Below are positions 12,507 to 36,900 of a stretch of 64,000 nucleotides of DNA, one piece after another (position 1 is the first letter of the stretch; every line of letters starts with the position of its first letter). The notes below the pieces were generated by a model, which did no database searches, was not told the origin of the DNA, and saw only the letters and a list, made by a program, of their open reading frames with translations. The DNA comes from Cristatella mucedo. Its lineage: Eukaryota; Bryozoa; Phylactolaemata; Cristatellidae. The translations under genes and the position numbers were made by a program. The stretch is from assembly GCA_009760855.2 (NCBI GenBank), contig WPIO01000023.1:2153001-2217000 (forward strand), given 5' to 3'.

Positions 12507-14640
12507 AGCTTAATAATAATAATAATAATAATAATTCACTTGATAAAGCGCCATCAGAGAACTTAATCTCTCTCTAGGCGCTTTACATTTGCTGTAAAGT
12601 GAAATGCAATTGAATGGTAAGTAAAATCATGCTTGAAAAACAAACGAAATGAATAATATGGTTAGGGGTGACATGCACAGGGTCAGCATGCAAATGTGGT
12701 TAGTGGCAGCATGCACAGTGTCAGCACGCACAAGCACATCAAGGACGAATCACAGGGACCCACTAAATGCTGTCCTAAATAGGTGTGTTTTTAGGTTCCT
12801 TTTAAATGTGGTCAGGTCAGGGGATGTTCTGACGCAGGTCGGGAGGGAGTTCCAGGCTTTGGGAGCATAAGAACTAAATGCACGGTCTCCAAAGGATTTA
12901 AGGTTTGTATGAGGTATTTCTTGACTGTTGGATTCCGAAAAGCGGGTGGTACGATGCTTGGCCTGATGGGGTAGTATATCTGACAGATAGGCTGGAGCCA
13001 TAGAATGAAGGGACCTAAAAGTGAGCGACAAAACCTTGAAGTCAATCCGTTGCTTGACTGATAGCCATTGCAGGTCGGCGAGAAGTGGTGTGATGTGGCA
13101 ACTGCGACGCTCACGGCAGACAAGTCTAGCTGCCGAGTTTTGCACCAGCTGCAATCGCCTGATCGCACATGCTGGTAGGCTAGTAAGCAGTGAGTTGCAG
13201 AAGTCGAGACGAGATGTCACGAATGCATGGACCAACTTGGACGTGGTATCTTTATCTAAACAAGCCCGAATTTTAGCAATGTTATGAAGCTGAAAATAGG
13301 CGGATTTGACTGTGGAGCTGATATGATCGTCTAACGAGATGTCGCTTTGGAATATGACACCTAGATTTCGAGCTGATTCAACTGGAGATATGCTGGCAGA
13401 GCCAATTTTGAGAGTCAGCCTTTCCAATCTCTGGATCACACTGGGTTTGCCCATAACTAGTAAGTTAGTTTTATCATCGTTAAGTTTTAGAAAATTTGCT
13501 GCCATCCATGTGCGGATGTCATCAATGCATGCAGCAAGTGAGTTTAGAGAATTTGAGGTGCTCGAAGGCTGGGAGGGATCAAAGCAAAGGTACAACTGAG
13601 TGTCATCCGCATAGAAGTGAAAGCCTAGATTGTGCTTGGCAATCACATCAGCAAGAGGCAGAGTATAAATCGTGAACAGAACCGGACCTAGCACTGAGCC
13701 CTGAGGTACTCCATATTTCAGAGGTACTTCAGATGATCTTTGTCCATTCACGTCAATACTCTGGAGTCTCCCACTGAGATAGGACCTGAACCACTGCAGA
13801 GCAGTGCTAGTGATGCCCAGGCGAGATGAGAGGCGCTCTAGAAGAACTTTGTGATCGATGGTATCAAAAGCTGCCGAAAGATCAAGCAAAACAAGCAGAG
13901 ACACTCTACCCATGTCTGCATTCCTAAGTAGGTCGTTGTATACCCTATGCAATGCTGAATCTGTGGAGTGATTAGCTCTAAAGCCAGACTGGAATTTACT
14001 AGCAAGGTGTGAGGTTTCGATATACGAGTTCAGCTGGTCCGCCACGACCCGTTCGAGTGTCTTTGATAGGAATGGTAGATGGGAAACTGGGCGGTAGTTG
14101 CTCAAGCTCTCTTGGTCAAGTGTAGCTTTCTTGAGAAGTGGTCTGACTACAGCTTTTTTGAAAGGTGCTGGGACATGACCTGAGGCTAATGACATATTAA
14201 TGATGTTGGTTATGCATGGCAGCAGCAGATCAATGCAACGTAGGAGCAGGACAGTGGGAATAGGGTCCAGTGGACTTGTTGTCTTCTTTGATTGCGATAC
14301 GAACTTAGGACTAGATCACTAGTGGCCTGCTTAAATGCAGACATTGAGGTGCAGCCAGGAACCGAGGAACAGCATTCTAGTGGGGAGGTTGTCATCGCAG
14401 GGATGGATTCCCTGATCTTGTCTATCTTCTGCACAAAGAATCGAGAGAAGCGATCGGCTAGATCATCATTAGGATCATCAGGCAAGGAGCTAATCTGGGA
14501 ACGGTTGAGGAGATGGTTTATTGTCGACATCAGCATTTTTGGATTGTGCATCTGTGATTTAACAATGTTTTTATAAAAGCTTGACTTGGCCTTTGCTAGG
14601 ATCGATTGGTACGACCTACAGTAGTCTTCAAATGCCTGTC
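12507..14640 (-). mobile_element. LINE-A, 5'-truncated, long RT ORF intact
   Basis: A minus-strand non-LTR retrotransposon of the CR1/L2-Jockey type. The 3' end is (TTA)n at 12510-12536 with the stem-loop tail. 14195-12750 is one open frame of 481 codons that includes the RT core (GFRANHSTDSALHRVYNDLL, LDLSAAFDTIDH, YGVPQGSVLGPVLF, FHFYADDTQLY with the catalytic ADD) and the C-terminal region. Upstream 14551-14210 continues the protein in another frame, so there is at least one frameshift near 14,200-14,300. The copy stops at QAYEDYCRSY, so the endonuclease domain is absent. It cannot be autonomous. It is about as intact as the copy at 39,076. Confidence 0.9.
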
Positions 14641-15436
14641 AGCTTGCGCGGCTCAGTGCGGCGGCGCCGCCGCCACACGGAGATCGGCGAGAAACGCAAG
14701 AAGATCGACCGACCGACGGGGCCAGGCAGAGCGCAGGACGTGAAAAAAAAGGTCGTAAGTAAAGCAGGAGTCAGGGCGTCATCGGAGAGCGCGCAGTAGT
14801 AATCCGCTCTCGCGCGTCGAGGCGGAGCATTGCCCGGCGAATTCCGCCCGGGGCGCCAAGCATTGTTTTACCCGTTAATTTTACGCTTTTCACCTCTCTG
14901 GCTCGACCGACCGGCGTGACGCTGAGCGAACGCGACTCTCTCTCGCGCGCACGCGCTCTCGCGCGCGCCACGTGCGTCAGCCCACTCGAAATGTATTGAT
15001 CGACAGTGTTTTGCCAATGCCACGGCAGTCTGACGCTAGCAGTACGCGTCATCTTCTCGCGATCGAAGTCAATAGCACCTCCCGGACCGAGTGAATGGCA
15101 TCTGCCTGTCGTCGGAGCAGTTGACGAGCGCAGTGCCAAACGGCAGCCTGGGACCTGGGTACGAGGAAGCCGCGGGATCGTCCGCGACACGCCCACTCTC
15201 GATCGCTCCTTGCGATGGCCGCCGCTCGCCCGCTGCGTCGGCTCACGACGAACCGATGGACGAGCCTGATGCCGATAACAATCGGAACGCTTTCCGAAGT
15301 CGCAGAAGCGGCGCGGCGATGCACGTAGGCAGAGCGCCAGTAATCGAGCCTACTCCTTAATAACAAGTCCATCCTCGTAACCCGTGCGTACGCATTACCA
15401 TGCTGATCGGAGCAACGGGAAGGGAAAAAAAAGGAA
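14641..15436. other. GC-rich unassigned sequence
   Basis: Alternating GCGC and CTCT motifs near 14,930-14,970; no exon or repeat identified. Confidence 0.35.
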
Positions 15437-15685
15437 CAGGTCCTATCTCAGTGGGAGACTCCAGAGTGTTGACGTGAATGGACAAAGATCATCTGAGGTA
15501 CCTCAATATTATTATTATTAATAATAATAATAATATTGCACTTGATAAAGCGCCCTCAGAGAACTTAATCTCTTTCTAGGCGCTTTACATTTGCTGCAAA
15601 GTGATACGCAATAGAATAGTAAGTAAAATCATGCTTGAAAAACAAACAAAATGAATAACATGGTTAGGGGTTACATGCACTGGGG
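15437..15685. repeat. Two oppositely oriented LINE-A scraps meeting at an AT-rich palindrome
   Basis: 15437-15507 is a plus-strand RT-core piece (AGGTCCTATCTCAGTGGGAG onward). 15508-15536 reads (ATT)n then (AAT)n, and 15537-15685 is a minus-strand LINE-A 3' UTR. Confidence 0.8.
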
Positions 15686-15789
15686 ATTAACAGTAAGGCT
15701 TAAAATGCTAGCGGTACATATACAGCTAAGGCACGGGGCAAGAGTATTATTAACTGAGTACATAACAATTGTCCTTGACAGTCGGATTG

Positions 15790-17100
15790 CTAGCTTTGAA
15801 GAAATTTAAAATGATAATTAGCTGACTTCAACGAAGACTTTCTGCTTGCTTTCCTGGATCTTTCAGCCGGATTTGGTGCTACTGATCACTGCTGTCTTTG
15901 ACCGCCTCTCATCTCACCTAGGCATCGCTGGCATTGCACTGCAATGGTTTGGGTCATACGTCTGAGGGAGACTCCCGAGGGCTGATGTCAACGGGCAGCA
16001 GTGATCCCAGGAGCCTCTTTAGTATAGGGTATTCAAGTTATCTGCGCTTGGTTTACTTCTTTTCACAATTCGTGCTCTCACTATTGCCAATGTAACCGTC
16101 CAGCACAATTTAGGCTTTGATTCCTATGCCGATCACAAACAGCTGTACCGATGCTTTGATCCCTTCCAGCTCGTCAAACTCTCTCAACTCCCTTGCTTCG
16201 TGTATTGCTGACGTTCGCAATTGGATGGCAACAAACTGTCTAATATAAGTGCTAACTCGGAAATTGAAATACACATTTCTCAAAACGCGCTCGGTCAGTA
16301 TGTTTTCTGTAGCAGCTGCAAGAAATCTGGGTTTCTTGTTCCAAAGCGATCTTTCACGAGATGACCACATCATAGTTTCAGTCGTCTGATTCTTTCAGGT
16401 AGGTAATATCGCAAAAATTTGGGCCTGGAACAAGTATACCAAGCAAAATCAAACAAACCAGAAAGATAAAATACCAAACCAAAACCAAACAAAACAAATC
16501 CATGCTTTTGCGACATCCATCTCGACTTCTGTAGCTCACTTCTGGAAGGTCTTCCGACCCGTGCAATAAGGCGCTTACAGTTAGTGTAATACTCAGCAGC
16601 TAGGCTTGTCTGTCGTGAATGTCGCAGACACACCGCATCACTTTCGGCCGACTTGCACTGGCTCCCCATCGAGCAGCCAAATCGACTTCAAGGTTTCGGC
16701 ACTCACTTTTAGTTCTCACCATTCTCTTTCTCTAGCTTACCCATCTGGACTACTTCCAAATCAGGCTAGCTATAGTACCATCTGCTTTTCTTACTCAAGA
16801 CGGTTAGCTGGCGCCTCAAGCCAACCTCAAATCCTTTGAAAACTATGCCTTTAGTACGTATGCTCCCAAAGCCTGGAACTCACTCCCGATTGACGTCACG
16901 ACATCCACTGACTTGACGTTTCAAAATAGCTAAAACCGCGTGCTCCTCACAGCATTGTCTGGGTCCGTGTGGATTTCCATAGTATGCTTATGCTGGCTGA
17001 CACTGAATATTCTTCCTAACAATATCGTCGTTCAGCATCTGTTAAGTGCCTAAAAAAAGAACCGTTCTCTGAAGGCGCTATATATGTATATTATTATGCT
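15790..17100 (+). repeat. Old LINE-A copy, plus, heavily decayed
   Basis: LDLSAGFGATDH-like motif near 15,850, LGIAGIALQWF-like near 15,930, and RT C-terminus pieces at 16,590-16,920, ending in a tail at 17,040-17,097. The middle (16,380-16,500) is unrelated sequence. Confidence 0.65.
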
Positions 17101-17509
17101 TCATTCACAGCATATCTGAAGTGCCTAGAAGGGATTTCGTTCTCTGAGAGTGCTACACAAACGCCATACTACTGCTATATTCTCCATCAAGCGCGTTCGT
17201 TATAAGGTATTTCTCGTTCAAAAGCCGTTTAGTTGACCGAGTCACTAGCTGTTTAGAACGTCAAAGAGGCTCGGGTTTTTGCTGCTGCCTCAATAAAAAG
17301 GCCCATTCAAAAAACCCTAACGAATTTCGGATGCGTGGAACGAGAATGCCATCCATGTAGCCAAAAAAAACCTAACAAATTGCAGATGTGTGGAACGAGA
17401 TGCCATTAATGTAGCGAAACCAATTTAACATTTTTGGTACAAAAGACACATGCACTAAAATCCCACGTAAGCATATTGCCATAGTTACATCGGTCGTCAC
17501 TCAGTAGCC
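17101..17509. repeat. Diverged 56-57-bp tandem duplication and tail scraps
   Basis: 17310-17421 has two similar units, each with 'CTAAC.AATT' … 'GTGGAACGAGA' … 'TGTAGC.AAA'. 17105-17170 resembles another LINE-A tail. Confidence 0.5.
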
Positions 17510-17515
17510 TTTATT
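17510..17515 (-). promoter_or_regulatory. Candidate EMG1 poly(A) signal
   Basis: AATAAA on the minus strand, about 295 bases past the EMG1 stop. It is the nearest canonical hexamer in a plausible place. Confidence 0.45.
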
Positions 17516-17809
17516 ATGTATATAGCCACGTAAAGTAAACACACAGTTTTGTGGCAATACAATTAGTTCCTCTTAGGCCATAGGACATAAATAGGTGCCA
17601 TGTACAATCATGGCCACATTGTATAGTCATGCTGTGGTCTCCTGTGCAACGAAAGTGGAGTTCGCAACGAGGCTGATACATCGAGCCACCAGGACAGCGT
17701 TGCAGCGTTGCTCGCTCCACGAAGTGTGAGAATCTCCACGTGACTCAAGTCAGCAGGTCCGGCAATGCTGCCGGCGAAGCGCGAGCTGCTCGAAGCTCGT
17801 GCTTGCTGC

Positions 17810-30612
<12,803 letters not shown>

Positions 30613-30822
30613 GATTAAAGCTGCACGCGGTAATAGTATTTTAGCAAATGTCTAAAAACTCATTAGTAAGATAATAGAAATGTTAAACCTTCAAACTTTA
30701 TTGATTAATTTACTTGATAATCTATTTTTATTAAGTCATTTTGTACTTCTGTCCATGAGCAACCTTGGCAGCCCGTTAAAGGTCACGGTCGGATAAACAA
30801 GACGCTATGTGAGAGAAGAGTT
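30613..30822. promoter_or_regulatory. Shared EMG1/NKIRAS intergenic region
   Basis: Only 210 bp lie between the two divergent start codons. This stretch must hold both 5' leaders and probably one bidirectional promoter. It is AT-rich, is not a CpG island, and carries no obvious TATA box placed for both genes. Calling it a promoter is inference from gene arrangement. Confidence 0.6.
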
Positions 30823-30924
30823 ATGCCAGGAAGGATATACAAAATAGTCGTGATTGGAGTTAAAGGCACAGGCAAAACAGCTATAATAGAGCAAATTATC
30901 TATGGTATACATGCCGCCGGAACT
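30823..30924 (+). CDS. NKIRAS: NKIRAS exon 1
   Basis: The exon has 34 codons, MPGRIYKIVVIGVKGTGKTA onward, and contains the whole P-loop. The donor is ACT|GTAAGT, phase 0. An ATG-TGA start-stop lies 14 bases upstream of the start codon. Confidence 0.92.
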
Positions 30925-33900
30925 GTAAGTTTGAATACGCGCAGCGTTATTTAGTAACTGACCGTATTAGCTTCCTGACTGGTGTCGGTACTGCATTCCT
31001 GATTCCACTGTGGGGCTGGTTTTCATAGATGTTTTTAGCGCTAAGTTGTGAGTTTGATTGTTTGCTCGTCATTTTGAAGCTTTTAAGGCGCAGGTCTGGT
31101 ATCGGTCGTGAGAGCACCCATATGTCCCTCAATTTTTGGCTCCCTAATTTCTAAATGTACTTTGATACAATGTGTTTGCATGCTTGCCTGGTGTGCAACT
31201 CTTTGCAGAAGATATTTTACCAAAGTTTATTACCGGCTTTGACTTGAAATTTTTAGCCTTCCTTGCCGACAGTCGAAGACATCTATGTTACCACCGTCCT
31301 GACGGAAAGGGGAACCCACGAAACCATCCGATTGTATGATACAAGTGGCCTTGTACGTATGTCCGTGTCTCCAGTCATGGTTCCCTTAAATCGAGTGTAT
31401 GATTCCCTTACCGCAAAATTTTCTGGAATAATGTCTTTATTTTTTCAGATATCACCGTGTGCACAGCTGCTGTACTGACGGTTTAATTTGCTATTTTTGC
31501 TAGAACTTCTTAGTTTACCATACATCCATGGGTGCTACGCGAGTAGCAGTTCCAGAAAGCTATATAACTGCTAGTATATACTAAAGGTTTTGGCTTGAGC
31601 ATGTTTTGTCATCTTTCGTATATTTCTGTCCAACTTACCCGATGAGTTCTCTTTCTCATACGATCATTCCGTCGTATGATGTTCGTTGCACATGCTATTT
31701 AAGCATTTGTGTGCTTTCTATCTGCTTTTAAAAGCAATAAGATTGTAAGATGATCGTAGAAAACGAACCTATGTTTTGATCACACTTTGTTCTTCTTGAT
31801 AATCACACGTTTGGAAGTTCAGATTACTCGGAAGTTGTCTTTGTGCCAACGCCCTGTTTTAATTGGCACCATCTGCATGCTCTGATGATTAATTTCCTTC
31901 AATGATGGTTAATCCGGTGAATGCTTTTTCATTTTTGCTGTACTTGTTACTTACATAACTTGAATACCAGTTTGATTTGTAATGTTCTACTTGCCTGGTC
32001 TAGACCTTGAAAGATAGATATGGGAGTTGCTTCCTGCTTGTACCTAATGAATCGTTGTGGTAATAGTTCACAATGGATGTTCAACCATCCTGCCCCTATA
32101 TACCAATAATAAGTTATGGCTGTTTTGATCTTTCCTCCGAGCAGGTTGACATGGCCGGTGAGGTAGTTAACCTCTATGGCTATCAATGATAGCGAATTGA
32201 TCCCTTTTGTAAATTGCAAAATCGTTCTATGCCATTCGAGTCTGTAAGCAAGTCTTCTACCTCTTGTTGCCAAGAAAATAATCGTCTTCACTATAATGGC
32301 ATCCATATTAATGATCAGAGGTGGAACATGGCTGTCGTTCGAGAAGCAAGCCTTCTAGCTATTTTTGTCAAGTAAACAAACACTTTTGCAATACAGGCAT
32401 GCATTTTTATTGATTTTGCTATCCAAAACTTTGTTTGTAAGCCCAAAAAGTCACAATTTGGTCTAGCTAGCAGTTTGTTGTATCATGTACACAACATAGC
32501 AACGTGCTACTTACGACACTGGTCTTGGGTACAGCAGGCAATTCTTTATTGCATGCTAATCTTTAATGACCTGCTGATTGCCGGGTGATAGTCGCTAAGG
32601 CTTTTGTGCTGGTATCCCCATCGTCTAAGGAAACCTTGGGTTGAATCTGAATTAAGGTGGCAACTCAGTTAATGCAGCTGGTGTGTTATTATGGGGGCAC
32701 ACGTATGTGCAATTTTATTAACCAATAAAAAGCAAACAATTTACCGACTCCCAAATTGTGTTTATGGTCTGACTCGCAAAACTTCATTTTGCATAAAAGA
32801 TGCCCCAGCATTCCTGAGCTCTCGTATACACATATGATTCATCTGTATATAATTCATTTGTATAACACCATGCCCCAAGAGAACTTAGTCTCAATTCGGG
32901 TGCTTCACACATGCCTCGGGGCTCGAGCCCACGACCTCAGCCAGACCTTGGTCGGTGCTTAAACGCTGGACCAAACCAGCTTGGGGTATGTAGTCTTTTA
33001 ACTTAGCACAGCCGTTGTCTGAGCCAGACTCCTTAAAGATGGCATTAAACCAGTGCTTCACATCACGTTTTTCCACATCTCAGTAAATAAAAAGATTCTC
33101 CTATTTGGTACACAGCCAGCCGTTAGCATTAGGGAAGAATGCTTGTCTTGAGCATTTTAAAGTTTGTTACCACCGAGAGGCTCTGGGCCATCAGAGAAAT
33201 CTGGGTGCAGGTCAATCTGGTTTTTGCTTCAGAATTAGTTGTCTTGAAATGTTTTTATGATGTCCTTCGTGAGTGTCTGTCGTCTTCCTTGGGATTTCAA
33301 TGGTTTATTCATTATTCATTTTTCATTTTGTTTGTTTTTCAAGCATGATTTTGCTTACCATTCAATTGCATTTCACTTTACAGCAAATGTAAAGCACCTA
33401 GAGAGAGATTAAGTTCTCTGAGGGCGCTTTATCAAGTGAATTATTATTATATTATTATTATTATTATAGGTCATATCTCAGTGGGAGATTTCAGCGCACC
33501 AATGTCGATGGGCAATGGTCTTCATGGGAGCCTTTAAAGTATTTGGTATCCTAGGGATTTGCTTGGTCCACTACTTTTCACCATTTGTACTTCTCTTTTT
33601 GCCTTTGTTGTCCCAATGCACAATGTACGATTTCATTTTTATGCAAATGACCCTGTGCCTTCACTTTGGTGCTTTCTAGTATTTTTGTAACTCCCTTGAA
33701 GCGTGTATTGCTAACATTCCCACGTGGATGGCAGCAAACTTTTAAAGATTTAATTACAAAGAATAAAATAATAGTAAATAATTTATTTGTATAGCACCCC
33801 CAAGAGAACTAAATATCTAGCCACGTGCTTTGCTTTATATATGCCGAAGGGCTCGAGCCCACTACATTGGTTGTTAAAAGCCAGCACCTTATCCCTGGGC

Positions 33901-36900
33901 CAAGCCAGGGCAGCAATTAAAGTAACTTACTTGTTTTGGGCAAACCTAGTGTTGCTCAGAAATTAGAAAGCCTAAACTTCAAAATTGGCTCTGCCAGCAT
34001 ATCTCCTGCAGCATCTTGATGCAAACTGATTGTCCTATCCCAAAGTGACCATAAGCTCCACACTTTAGTCTGCCTAATTTCAGCTCAGGAACATAGTAAA
34101 ATATTGGACCGTTCTAGACAAGGATACTATAGCCAAGCAGGTCCATGCATTCGTGGCATTCTTTCTAGACTTCTGCTGTAACTCACTACTCCCAGGTCTT
34201 CTTGCCTATTCTATAAGACACTTATAGTAGATGCAAAGCTCTGCAGCTAGGTTTGTCTGTCGTGAACGTTGCTTGGGGCGTACATTACACCACTTCTCAC
34301 CGACCAGCACTGGCCTCCCTACATGGAGCAGCATATCAAATTCGAGGTTCTGCCACTCACTTTTAGGTCCCTTCATTCCTTGCTCTGGCACCTATCCAAA
34401 ATACTTTTTAATCAAGACTTGCACCGTACCACCAACTCTTCTGACTCAAGTTGCTTAGCTGTGCTTCAATGCGACCTCAAATCCAAAAAACCTGTCTTGG
34501 AGTATTACTCTGTCGTAGCAGCATCTGTATGCGGCCATGGCAAATGACATTTTGACTCCTGCCATGTGGATATCTGTTTCTTTTTTAGGATATTGAATCT
34601 CAAAAGCCAGTACTGCCTAAATACTTTCTGTATGCAGAGGTAAGCATACTCTTAGTTTGCTCTTTCTCACCAATGGCCTCCTATAGAACTAAAGGAAATG
34701 AAAATGCAACGATGACCTATATTATATTACTACCGTCAATAATTGTGGAGCCTGTCACTAAATTCCTGACAGCCTTTGATATACCCTTAAACTGGTATTT
34801 ATGGAAGTGGACACAGCTGTAGTGCTTTTTTAGTTTACCACTGCGGAAGAAGCTAGCTGCAGGTGTGCATGTTGCTATGTGTATTGGTATGGGTGACGTA
34901 TTTATGCTTTTTTAGGCGGTTATTTTGGTTTATGATACTACAAAGGTAGAGACATTAACATATCTGGCAAATGTCAAGAGTGAAATAGATCGTCAATCAA
35001 AAGAATTACGAAAAGAAATACCTATCATTGTTTTGGGAAACAAAAGTGACCTTGAGGCTGCCAATCGCCAAGTCGAGACCGAAGCAGCACATAAGTGGGC
35101 TTCGAAGGAGAAAGGTAAGTCGGTGATGACGACCTGGTGTCCCTTATGGATCAGATATTTTATTAGTTGAATTACTGCAATCGCTTATCACTGGCTTGCC
35201 TTTTGCAGTGCAATTATTTGAGGTGTCTGTAACCAATAGAAAGCCACTACTTGATGCCTTCCTGCATCTGGTAAAAAAAGTTGTCGTGCCATCTGGTAAG
35301 CTGACTTTAACCGGTATCATGCTGACTGGCTGTGTGGTTGATGATGCTTGGTGTCTTTCAGCTGCTGGTAATGCAGTCGACAGGTGTGGTGGTGATGCTT
35401 TAAAGAAAAAGTTTCATTTTACATGTCGGCTTGAATGTGCCGGCTTTGTTAACCATCATTGTTGCTTACTTGTGTTATGTAAAATAGTTAGGCTATGCAG
35501 GACGTCTAGTTCTACCCGCTGCCTCGTCTGACCACGGTAGCACCTGTGTATTCAAAGCCTGTTGTTGACCTTTCTTCCAAAACGCCAGTTTTGCAAGCTT
35601 TATATTGGCTGTTGGCTTAAGTTGTGCTGTGATCGTGTTGTGTAGGACTAGAGCTGACTGTTGAACTTACCGTTGCTGTCACACGGTACCCTGAAGCAAT
35701 TAAGAATAGATTAAAGATTTCAGGCTGGTGTCACTATATGGTTGGTAGTACTGGTTGGATAGACAAAGAACCTATTCGACTTGTCGTAAAAGGCATTGTT
35801 TCAATCTTAAGCAGTCTTTGAGAGGAGAGTAAACCCGATTTAGATATTTGAATGTTCAACGTATATTAAATGCTGGAAAGACCAAACTATTGGGAAATTG
35901 TGCTGCTCTGCGGTAAGTCGATCGTTGTTGGTTTGCCCTGTTTATTCTCGTATAGCTTGCATGCAGTTGATGGTATCTGTAGTCGAATGAGTTGGGTGAA
36001 GCTGCTTTGATAGGCAGCTGCTAGGTTGAATCAGTCATAATTCAGCTGATAAATTGATTGGATTGTAAAGTTCAGTTGATTCAAATGCCTCAGTTGAATA
36101 GCAACAGAGGAGCTTCTCCACTTTTTAGTGGGCAAAAAAGAATTGCCTGCTGAAGGACTCAAACCCTAGACCGAATCATAAAGTGTGAGTGCTGTACCCT
36201 GGGCTAAGACCCGGGGACTACGAGAGCACTGTCAGGCTAGCCATTTATGGGGAAGTACTACCATGTATTCACTTGGCTTGCTGCATCTCTTCTCAGTGCC
36301 ATATTTGTATAATCTGAAGTTTTTCGAGGCCCCAGCGTGATTTTCTATTCTCAAAATCATTGCAAATTGTTTTGCCAAATGTGGCCAAAATTACTTGCAA
36401 GCATCATTGTGGGTACTGCTTATGGGTTGATGGCTCCTTTGTAAGGTTATGGGAATTAGTGAATACATACGGTTAGCTGGACCTTTAGCCAGATTCATAT
36501 AATCCGGATCACCCCAAGCGATGTTGAATCCTCGATTCCAAAATGAGGGGTTAGAGTCATGCCCATTCACACATTTCGACCGACTTTGTAATGGTGCACC
36601 TTAGTGGCCTGGCTATTCCATAGGCAAAAAATTAAAACAAGGAAACATCGTGAAACCACCATAGAGGCCCATGAGGAATGTCATCATTTTCAAGTGTCCC
36701 GTGACCTCCTAGCCATAATTGCCCTACTTCAATGCACTTGGCAAGACATCTTGACATCTTGGTGTAGTCCTCTTTAAGGTGCACTGAATGAGCCGTAGGA
36801 AGAGACCTGTACTTGTTCCAGTACTTGTTATGAAGAAGCATGGCCTTGAGGCTCCTGGGTGAAGTATCTATGAATAGGTGTCATTAACTCGGGTTAGGTG

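Noticed and set aside
36139-36222. Possible tRNA gene on the minus strand
   Set aside because: It has A- and B-box-like words but a poor cloverleaf, and it continues into the SINE-2 body, so it is a SINE head.
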